A stretch of DNA of 64,000 nucleotides from RZZS01 sp964491785 (GTDB lineage: Bacteria > Pseudomonadota > Alphaproteobacteria > Micavibrionales > Micavibrionaceae). Shown piece after piece: positions 8,448 to 15,589 of the stretch; position 1 is the stretch's first letter; the number at the start of each line of letters is the position of its first letter. The notes under the pieces are model-generated. The model made no database searches and had not been told where the DNA came from. It worked only from the letters and a program-made list of their open reading frames with translations. The DNA is taken from assembly GCA_964491785.1 (NCBI GenBank), contig CAZBGS010000004.1, forward strand, positions 201,839 through 265,838. Reading direction: 5' to 3'. Made by a program: the position numbers and the translations under genes.

Positions 8448-9794
8448 TCAGGTTTTTACAAGTCTCGATATGTAGAAACCATCTATGCCGCCGTGGGCGG
8501 AGAGGTGGAAGGGGAGGAGGCGGACTTCGCCTTCGGGGGTGATTGCGCCTTCTATTCCGCCGATCTCTCCGGGCGTTACCGGCAGGCGTTTTACGGGAGC
8601 GCCGCCTGAGACAAGGGTTTCGATCTGTCGTTCGCCTTCATGCTTCTGAACCGAGCAGGTGCAATAGACGAGGATGCCGCCGGGAGCGAGCATATCCACG
8701 GCGTTGGCGAGCAGGGAGGATTGCAGGCGGGAGAGTTGCTCCAGATCGCGCGGTGTTTTGGTATGCAGCAAATCGGGATTGCGACGGATCGTGCCGGTGG
8801 CGGTACAGGGGGCGTCGAGCAGGATGTGGGTGGCCGGGGTTTTGGGTTTCCAGACAGAGGCGTCGGAAGCCTCTATTAAAACCTGTCTGTCGAGGCGCAG
8901 GCGTTTCAGGTTTTCCTCAAGGCGGGAAAGGCGTTTGACGGATCGGTCGAGGGCGATGACGTTTGCTCCCATGGCCGCGAGCTGGGCTGTTTTTCCGCCC
9001 GGAGCGGCGCAAAGGTCGATAACGGTTCTTCCGGCGACATCGCCGAGCAGTTTTGCGGGAAGGGCGGCGCCGGCGTCCTGGATCCACCACATGCCGTCGT
9101 CGAAGCCGGGAAGAGAGGTTACCTTTCCGCCCGAGGCGCGGCGCAGCGTTCCGGTCGGCAGGATCACTGCCTCTAGCTCTTTGGCCCAGTGATCGCGCAT
9201 TCCGGGGTTTTTGATCGAGATATCGAGAGGGGCCTCGGCAAGAGAGGCAAGCGCGATTTCCGCGGCTGTGCGAAGTCCGTAATCCTCTATCCAGATGCGC
9301 ATCAGCCATTCGGGGATGTTGATGCGGGTTTCGTCCTGACGGGACAGCAATTCGCGTCCGGTTCGCGCAACCGTCCGCAGGATCGCGTTAACGAAATCCT
9401 TTTGCCGGGAAAAGCCTGCTTTTTCGGCGATTCTTACGGTTGTATCGACGGCGGCGTGATCGGGAACGTTCATGAAGACCAGCTGGGCCGCGCCGATACG
9501 GAGAAGGTTCTGCAGGGGCAGGGATCGTTCTCCGCCTGGCCTTTCTTCACTTCTGGCGATAAGGTCGTCGATCTGGCCGAGGCGGCGCAGGGTCGTGGAT
9601 ACAAGCATTCTGGCAAAAGCGCGGTCGCGGGAGGGCAAATGGGCGAAGCCAGGGTCAGATTCTATGGCTGTGTCCAGCTCGCGCCCCGATTTCAGAACAG
9701 ATTCCAGAATGGCAAGCGCCGAAATTCTGGCCGCCAGAGCGTCCGAAGCCGATACTTCGGCAAGGCTTGCATTATCGTCAGGCAATGCGTCCAT
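8448..9794 (-). CDS. rsmB: 16S rRNA m5C967 methyltransferase RsmB
   Basis: A 448-aa protein with an N-terminal NusB-like RNA-binding domain (about 20-160) and a C-terminal SAM-dependent m5C methyltransferase. Motif I CAAPGGKTAQLA, the DAPC of motif IV and the YCTCS of motif VI (catalytic Cys) are all present. The family methylates C967 of 16S rRNA. The start overlaps the end of the chorismate mutase gene by 17 bp. A 177-bp gap with no gene separates it from rpe downstream. Confidence 0.95.
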   Translation of the reverse strand: MDALPDDNASLAEVSASDALAARISALAILESVLKSGRELDTAIESDPGFAHLPSRDRAFARMLVSTTLRRLGQIDDLIARSEERPGGERSLPLQNLLRIGAAQLVFMNVPDHAAVDTTVRIAEKAGFSRQKDFVNAILRTVARTGRELLSRQDETRINIPEWLMRIWIEDYGLRTAAEIALASLAEAPLDISIKNPGMRDHWAKELEAVILPTGTLRRASGGKVTSLPGFDDGMWWIQDAGAALPAKLLGDVAGRTVIDLCAAPGGKTAQLAAMGANVIALDRSVKRLSRLEENLKRLRLDRQVLIEASDASVWKPKTPATHILLDAPCTATGTIRRNPDLLHTKTPRDLEQLSRLQSSLLANAVDMLAPGGILVYCTCSVQKHEGERQIETLVSGGAPVKRLPVTPGEIGGIEGAITPEGEVRLLPFHLSAHGGIDGFYISRLVKT

Positions 9795-10068
9795 TGGCTT
9801 CGATGATTTCCTTTTCGATTACGTGAGATTGCGAGATTATTTCTCTATAAAGGCCGCGGACGAAATCGGGATCAAGATCGTTTTCTTCCGCAATTGAAGA
9901 TACACGGCTAAGGACTTCTTTAACCCGCTCACTTTGAACAAGATCGAGGCCGGTATCGGCCTTGATCTGCCCGGCCTCCCGAACCAGTTTGTAACGCTCG
10001 CCCAACAGCCGCAAAATCTCGTCGTCGAGGGCGTCTATCTTTAATCGTAAATTTTTCAACCGGTGCAT
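9778..10068 (-). CDS. chorismate mutase (AroQ class), monofunctional
   Basis: A 96-aa all-helical AroQ-type chorismate mutase, converting chorismate to prephenate for Phe and Tyr synthesis. Visible features: the opening helix LRLKIDALDDEILRLLGERY, Lys-containing KADTGLDLVQSERVKEV, and the C-terminal ISQSHVIEKE helix with Gln. It carries no prephenate dehydratase or dehydrogenase fusion. The 17-bp overlap with rsmB indicates one transcript, although the two functions are unrelated. Confidence 0.9.
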   Translation of the reverse strand: MHRLKNLRLKIDALDDEILRLLGERYKLVREAGQIKADTGLDLVQSERVKEVLSRVSSIAEENDLDPDFVRGLYREIISQSHVIEKEIIEANGRIA

Positions 10069-10106
10069 TTCAATTGGCGAAATATTAAAGTTGTCTGCAA
10101 AATAAG

Positions 10107-10559
10107 TTAGTCTTTTCCCAGTATATCCACAGCGTCCAGAACCAGCTGAGTTGCTTCTGCTATCAGCAGCACCTCGTCGTCGACCATTACGTATTTATGG
10201 CCTTTGGCGGGAGGAGAGAGAAGTCTGAGCAACCGTTCTGGCAAATCCCGGAAATTGACGCTATCGTCCAGACGGTCGCCGGAATGATATTTTTTCGCGA
10301 GGCCGGGGGGCAGGCAGCCGTTGTGTTTTTTCGCGAGGCCGGGCGGACAGGATCTCGTCCGCTCTTCTACCAGAAAGCCCCGAATTATTTCTCTTTCGCT
10401 CCGGCTTATCAGGACGCCGCCTTCTCTCCGGTCTTCTCTGCCTATATCCTTCAGTACCTCTACACCGGATGATTTACCCCCTTTGCCGCCTTTATCGGCA
10501 AGGGCCGGGAAAGAGAAGGCAACTGCGCAAAGTAAAAGAGTCATTATAAATCGAAACAT
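10107..10559 (-). CDS. secreted hypothetical protein with PPGLAKK repeats
   Basis: A 150-aa protein with a clear signal peptide (cleavage probably after ALA at about residue 21). A Gly/Lys-rich stretch follows, then two copies of CxPPGLAKK[HY] within residues 75-95. The DNA shows this as a 20-bp near-direct repeat at about 10285-10350. Similar PPGxAKK elements occur in small periplasmic proteins, some near the RcnB group, but the function is not known. An AAAGGA ribosome site 7 bases upstream supports the start. Confidence 0.7.
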   Translation of the reverse strand: MFRFIMTLLLCAVAFSFPALADKGGKGGKSSGVEVLKDIGREDRREGGVLISRSEREIIRGFLVEERTRSCPPGLAKKHNGCLPPGLAKKYHSGDRLDDSVNFRDLPERLLRLLSPPAKGHKYVMVDDEVLLIAEATQLVLDAVDILGKD

Positions 10560-10702
10560 GGGTATGTCCTTTCCAGCAGTGAAGCAAATGCAAGCTTATA
10601 ACATACAGCAAGGAATTTATACCAGCTACCGGGTAAAGCGATATGCCTTGTCATAAATTGCAAAAGATTTATGATGCGGAATAATAGAAAATGGGGGGAT
10701 AA

Positions 10703-11029
10703 ATGATTTATATTGAAGGAAAAATAGTTAAGATAAAGGGAATGGATGTAACCCTTTCGGTCGATTTCATAAAAGCTGCGTGTTCATGCGCGGCAACGGA
10801 AGGGGTGGAACAGACAATCCATCTGGCCGATCAGGGACAAAAGAACAGCATAAGCCTTCCCGGAATAGAGCATAAAATTATCCGCGTGGCGGTAGTCTGC
10901 GGCAACAAGGTAAGGGAAATCGCCGTGAATGGGGATGCCGGTTATGGCAGCCTCGATCCCCGCAGAGAACGAAACGGCGATTCATGCGGGTGTTCGCGCC
11001 CGACGGCATTTGCGCTGGAGGCTATGTGA
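10703..11029 (+). CDS. hypothetical protein, 108 aa
   Basis: A small protein with a beta-rich N-terminal half and no signal peptide or membrane segment. The start is supported by a GGGGGG run 4 bases before the ATG. Four Cys (CSCAAT near 28-30 and a CGC near 97-99) could bind metal or form disulfides, but no known motif is met. It is divergent from the PPGLAKK protein and converges on lepA. No family recognised. Confidence 0.55.
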   Translation: MIYIEGKIVKIKGMDVTLSVDFIKAACSCAATEGVEQTIHLADQGQKNSISLPGIEHKIIRVAVVCGNKVREIAVNGDAGYGSLDPRRERNGDSCGCSRPTAFALEAM

Positions 11030-11068
11030 TTAACGCGCCAGCGGTGTGACGGTCTGGTTAAGAATCCG

Positions 11069-12880
11069 TCATTTGTCGTCGCTCATTTTCAGGGCGTTGA
11101 TGAATGCTGACTGCGGGATGTCGACGTTGCCGTACTGGCGCATTTTGGCTTTGCCCTTCTTTTGTTTTTCGAGCAGCTTGCGTTTGCGGGTGACGTCGCC
11201 GCCGTAGCATTTGGCGGTTACGTCCTTGCGCAGGGCGCTGATATGTTCGGCAGCGATGATCTTGCCGCCTATGGCCGCCTGTACGGCGATCTTGAACATC
11301 TGCCGCGGGATGAGTTCCTTAAGTCTTTCGCAGAGCTGGCGGCCGCGTTTTTCGGCATTCTGTCGCCAGACGATCATGGCCAGAGCGTCGACGGACTCGC
11401 CGTTGACCTTTATTTCCATTTTTACAAGGTCGCTCTCGCGGTATCCGGAAAGTTCGTAGTCGAAGCTGGCGTAGCCTTTGGAGATGCTCTTCAGGCGGTC
11501 GTAAAAGTCGAAAACTATCTCGTTCAACGGCAGGTAGTATTCCAGCATCGCCCGGTGGCCGGCATAGGTGAGATTGATCTGTTCTCCGCGCCGATCCTGA
11601 CAAAGTTGCAGCAGGCCGCCGAGATATTCGTCTGGCGTAAGTATCGTCGCCTTGATCCAGGGTTCCTCGATGTGGTCGATGCGCACTACGTCAGGCATGT
11701 CGACAGGATTGTAGAGTTCCACCATTTTGCCGTTGGTAAGGTGGATATGGTAGACGACGCTCGGCGCGGTGGGGATCAGGTCGAGATTGTATTCGCGTTC
11801 GAGACGTTCCTGAATAATCTCCATGTGAAGAAGGCCGAGGAATCCGCAGCGGAAACCGAGGCCCAGAGCCTGCGAGTTTTCCGGCTCGTAATGAAGGCTG
11901 GCATCGTTGAGCTTCAGGCGTCCAAGGGCTTCGCGCAGATCGTCGAACTGCTTGGCGTCGACCGGGAACAGCGAACAGAAGACCATTGGAATGCTGGGCT
12001 TGAAGCCGGGCAGGCGCTGCTCGCACTGGCGCTTTTCCTCGGTAATAGTGTCGCCGACCTGCGTTTCGCTGATATCCTTGATTGAGGCTGTGATAAAGCC
12101 CATTTCTCCGGGGCCGAGTTCATCCACGAGAACGCGCTTGGGCGTGAATATGCCGACGCGGTCGATATCGCGCACAGCCCTGGTGTTCAGGAACTGGATG
12201 CGCTGGCCTTTTCTCAGCTTGCCGTCGATTACGCGCACGAGAATCATGACGCCCAGATAGGAATCATACCAGCTGTCCACCAGTAATGCCTTTAGAGGCC
12301 TATCGGAGTCGCCCTCATGCGGATGCGGCAATCTGGTTACTATCGCTTCCAGCAGGCTGTCAATACCGATGCCGCTTTTGCCGGAAACGTAAACGGCGTC
12401 TCCGGCGGGCAGACCGATGACTTCCTCGACTTCACGTGCGACCTCCTCGGGGCTTGCAGCGGGAAGGTCGATTTTATTGATGACCGGAATGATATCGTGG
12501 TTGTTGTCGATGGCCTGATAGACGTTGGCCAGTGTTTGCGCCTCCACTCCTTGTGTGGAATCGACGACGAGGAGTGAGCCTTCGCAGGAGGCAAGGGAGC
12601 GCGAGACCTCGTAGGAGAAATCGACGTGGCCGGGGGTGTCCATCAGGTTAAGCTGATATTCGATGCCGTCTCCGGCCTTGTAGGCCAGGCGCACGGTCTG
12701 GGCCTTGATGGTGATGCCGCGTTCGCGCTCGATATCCATGGAATCGAGCACCTGCTCTTTCATCTCGCGCTCTTCCAGCCCGCCGCAGGTTTGAATCAGG
12801 CGGTCGGCAAGCGTCGACTTCCCATGGTCGATATGGGCGATGATCGCAAAGTTTCTAATATGTTCAAGCGGCTTGGTCAT
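11069..12880 (-). CDS. lepA: elongation factor 4 (LepA) GTPase
   Basis: Full-length LepA (603 aa), a ribosome-binding GTPase that helps initiation and back-translocation under stress. G1 motif AHIDHGKST at 15-23, the DTPGHVDF of G3 near 81 and NKID of G4 near 135 are seen, followed by domains resembling EF-G II, III and V and the LepA-specific C-terminal domain (KCYGGDVTRKRKLLEKQK). The start MTKPLEHIRNF agrees with the family. Confidence 0.98.
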   Translation of the reverse strand: MTKPLEHIRNFAIIAHIDHGKSTLADRLIQTCGGLEEREMKEQVLDSMDIERERGITIKAQTVRLAYKAGDGIEYQLNLMDTPGHVDFSYEVSRSLASCEGSLLVVDSTQGVEAQTLANVYQAIDNNHDIIPVINKIDLPAASPEEVAREVEEVIGLPAGDAVYVSGKSGIGIDSLLEAIVTRLPHPHEGDSDRPLKALLVDSWYDSYLGVMILVRVIDGKLRKGQRIQFLNTRAVRDIDRVGIFTPKRVLVDELGPGEMGFITASIKDISETQVGDTITEEKRQCEQRLPGFKPSIPMVFCSLFPVDAKQFDDLREALGRLKLNDASLHYEPENSQALGLGFRCGFLGLLHMEIIQERLEREYNLDLIPTAPSVVYHIHLTNGKMVELYNPVDMPDVVRIDHIEEPWIKATILTPDEYLGGLLQLCQDRRGEQINLTYAGHRAMLEYYLPLNEIVFDFYDRLKSISKGYASFDYELSGYRESDLVKMEIKVNGESVDALAMIVWRQNAEKRGRQLCERLKELIPRQMFKIAVQAAIGGKIIAAEHISALRKDVTAKCYGGDVTRKRKLLEKQKKGKAKMRQYGNVDIPQSAFINALKMSDDK

Positions 12881-13022
12881 GGGACAGTTATATAAACAGG
12901 CCTGAGCGATTTTGCTAAGCTTTTTTGAACTTCACCCATCTTTCATCCCTTCTCGTTAAACTGCTCAGGCGCAGCAAAACCCTCTTCCTCAGGGAGAGAA
13001 AATTCGGTGTGCAGGGAGAGGC

Positions 13023-15140
13023 CTAGAACTTCAGGCCGCTGATGTAATTATCCAGATCCTGCTGCGCCTTTTGTTGCTTTGTCTGCAGATCCTGTTCCTT
13101 CTGGGCGAGGGCGGAGAGGCGGTTTTCCTGCTCTTCCATCTGGGCGAGGTAGCGTTTGCCGAGGGCTGTGCCCTGCGAGACGGTCTGGAGGTTCTGGCGA
13201 AGGCGGTTCTGGTCGTTGTAGAGCTGATTGCGCTCCTGGTTAAGGCGCTGGAGTTCCTGATCGTAGCTGTAAACCACGGAGCGCAATTCACGAACCTTTT
13301 CAAGAGCCTTGCGAACGTCGCTCGGGATTTCCTTGCCGGAAACCGCGGCCAGACGGTGGTCGATGTCGCGGGGAGAGATATGCGAGAGGGCGATTGTTTC
13401 CGTGGCCTCATTGCGCATGACGACCCTGAAGGAGGCGGTTTCACCGGCTTTGATCTTGAATCTCAGGCGGTAGTGGGTATCGGTTCTGGCGATCTCGCCT
13501 TCCAGGCCTTCGGGTTTGTCGAGTTCCCAGCCCTGGCGGCGGGGATGTTCGATAACCACGGTGCGGGCTTCGTCTTCGGGGGCCTTGATCGTGTATTTAG
13601 TGGTGTTAAGCCAGAGAACTTTCTGATGCAGAGTGCCCTTGGCTATGGTGATCAGACCCAGGCGCTTGTCCTGGCTTTCCTCGCGGTCGATCAGGGTATT
13701 CGTGTCGAGGGCGAAGCTGATAAAGCGATTTTCGCTCTTGGGGACAAGCGGCATTTCAGCGTCTCCGACGTGAATAATCTGGCCTTTGCCGCTCTCGTAG
13801 AGAGTAATGATGCCGGGCGGGAATCCGCTGTCGCTGTCATTGGTGATCTCCACGGAAGCGAGCGGGTGGCGGGCATTGGTGTCAGGCTGGTAGAGATAGA
13901 CGCGGTCAGCCGGAACCTTGCGATCGCTGAAGGGAATCATCAGAGTGTTTCCGGCGGGAAGGGCGACTTTCTGCGGAAAGCGGAAGATCATCTGGCTTGC
14001 GGTCTGGCCTGCCGATGCGGCCTGCACATCGGCTAGGCGTGCCGGAGCCGGAGCCATCATCGGCATTTCAGCGGATTCGTAGGCCACTGACATTTCGGCC
14101 TGCGGCATGGGAGGCGACCCGGCGATACCGCCACCGAACATGCCCCTTACAGAGTCTTCGGCATCGTATGACGCTCTTTTTGATTTCATGATTACCGCAT
14201 TGGCGCGAAGTTCCTCAGCTGAATCCATCATTGCCATAGAGCCCTGATCAACGCGGGGCATAACCCGGTTCATGATTCTGACGGGCAGTTCCGGGCGGCT
14301 GGTGTAATAGCTTTCGTAAAGCGCCTGATGGTAAGTGACCGGCGATCCGGACATCAGGGTCAGGCTTACGTCCTTCCAATCAGTGGCTGTGGTGTTTTCC
14401 AGTACCGCCCAGCCTTGCAGCGTGGCGGTTTTTTCCCCTTCTTCGGGGAGAACCAGTCGGTAGCTGCTCTTCCAGAGCGGGGCGTCGGTGATATAGACAA
14501 GGGCGATTGTCCGCTCCGGCCCGCTGGTTCTGATCGACAGCGTGCGCTGATCCTGAACGCGGTTGCCGAAAACGGCTTCGAGCGCTCTGTCGAGCTGAGC
14601 CTGGACTTCTTTCTCCGTAAGCTTCAGGCTGGAGGTTTCTTCAAGTATGGCGGTCTTGATGCCGGCATCGGTGTGAACGCTTATCCTGTGGCGGGTTACA
14701 AGGCCGTTATCAAGCTGGACGGTTTCCCGAGTCACACCCATCAATCTGCCGGTAATAAAACCATCATCGAGTGAGACAGCGGCTCCGCGAAGGGCATTTA
14801 GCAGGGTCGGATAGTCGGAAATATCTTTTTCGTTAAAGGGAAGATCCCGGAAAACCTGTGATAAAGGCTCTCGTCCCGGAAGAGATATGCCTTCCAGCCT
14901 GCCGCCCGCAGGCTGCACCACGACAAGGCTTTTAAGCATGTCGTCAACCTGGTCGAGGCGGACGGGAAGTTCGATTTCTGTCTGGTCTTTAACCTTGCCT
15001 TCATGTCCGTAGACGGCCAGGCCGCTGCTGGAGATGATCACATGTTTAAGAGGAAGGGTTTCGGCGCCGGCGCCAGCGCCGGTGGCAACAGCGGCGATCA
15101 TTACACTGGCGAAAAGAGAAAGGCGTACGCGGGCAATCAT
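13023..15140 (-). CDS. DUF4139 domain protein, exported
   Basis: A long protein (705 aa from the chosen start) with a signal peptide ending near AGAGAGAET. The start at 15140 is chosen because a GGGAGG site lies 6 bases upstream; an ATG seven codons earlier is less well placed. The middle matches the DUF4139 beta-rich region (IALVYITDAPLWKSSYRLVL, near 220-240), preceded by a DUF4140-like N-terminal domain. The last 100 residues form a Gln-rich coiled coil. Function is unknown; an envelope role is likely from the signal peptide. Confidence 0.8.
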   Translation of the reverse strand: MIARVRLSLFASVMIAAVATGAGAGAETLPLKHVIISSSGLAVYGHEGKVKDQTEIELPVRLDQVDDMLKSLVVVQPAGGRLEGISLPGREPLSQVFRDLPFNEKDISDYPTLLNALRGAAVSLDDGFITGRLMGVTRETVQLDNGLVTRHRISVHTDAGIKTAILEETSSLKLTEKEVQAQLDRALEAVFGNRVQDQRTLSIRTSGPERTIALVYITDAPLWKSSYRLVLPEEGEKTATLQGWAVLENTTATDWKDVSLTLMSGSPVTYHQALYESYYTSRPELPVRIMNRVMPRVDQGSMAMMDSAEELRANAVIMKSKRASYDAEDSVRGMFGGGIAGSPPMPQAEMSVAYESAEMPMMAPAPARLADVQAASAGQTASQMIFRFPQKVALPAGNTLMIPFSDRKVPADRVYLYQPDTNARHPLASVEITNDSDSGFPPGIITLYESGKGQIIHVGDAEMPLVPKSENRFISFALDTNTLIDREESQDKRLGLITIAKGTLHQKVLWLNTTKYTIKAPEDEARTVVIEHPRRQGWELDKPEGLEGEIARTDTHYRLRFKIKAGETASFRVVMRNEATETIALSHISPRDIDHRLAAVSGKEIPSDVRKALEKVRELRSVVYSYDQELQRLNQERNQLYNDQNRLRQNLQTVSQGTALGKRYLAQMEEQENRLSALAQKEQDLQTKQQKAQQDLDNYISGLKF

Positions 15141-15199
15141 CTGGAACCTCCCGGTCATCAAGTTGGCAGCAATCAGAATAAAGTTATTTCAGTCGTTTG

Positions 15200-15589
15200 T
15201 CACTTCTTACAAGGGTAGGATTCATACAGGGCAAGCGCGACGGCAGGCGAGGCGATAAAGCCTTTATGCTGAGGGTTGCGCTTCAGGTATCTGACGACGA
15301 TCGTCTGCAGGCTGCCAAGCTCGGCACTGGAGGGGACACAGAAATCTACGCTTGGCGCAGTGCCGAGCGATCGCAGCAGCGCGTGGTAGTCCATAACTCC
15401 GGCTATATAGGCCTGACAGGTGACGTGTCCGCCTTTGACGATCTCCTTGCCGTTACTGTCCTGTGAGCAGACGTGAAGAAGGTATTCGGAGGAGATCTGG
15501 GCGGCGCGGGCTTCGTCCGAGTAACTCATGGAGAAGGCAGCCAAGAACACCAGTAAAAACCCTGAATGCCGGTCGGGAAGCTTGTTCAT
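15200..15589 (-). CDS. Rap1a/Tai-like secreted protein
   Basis: A 129-aa protein with an N-terminal signal sequence (cleavage near ARA) and the Rap1a/Tai pattern: CSQD near 42, a CQAYIAGVMDYH helix near 58, FCVP near 83 and a closing ESYPC. In Serratia and Acinetobacter this fold gives immunity to type VI amidase effectors, but many single copies have no effector nearby and their role is unknown. The start overlaps the end of the SUV3-like helicase gene by 4 bp, so it is translated with it. No effector gene is seen here. Confidence 0.75.
   Translation of the reverse strand: MNKLPDRHSGFLLVFLAAFSMSYSDEARAAQISSEYLLHVCSQDSNGKEIVKGGHVTCQAYIAGVMDYHALLRSLGTAPSVDFCVPSSAELGSLQTIVVRYLKRNPQHKGFIASPAVALALYESYPCKK

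Noticed and set aside
12901..12968. GCCTGAGC and GCTCAGGC inverted repeat upstream of lepA
   Set aside because: The arms are 8 bp and about 50 bp apart with no T-run; it is likely chance in a short gap.
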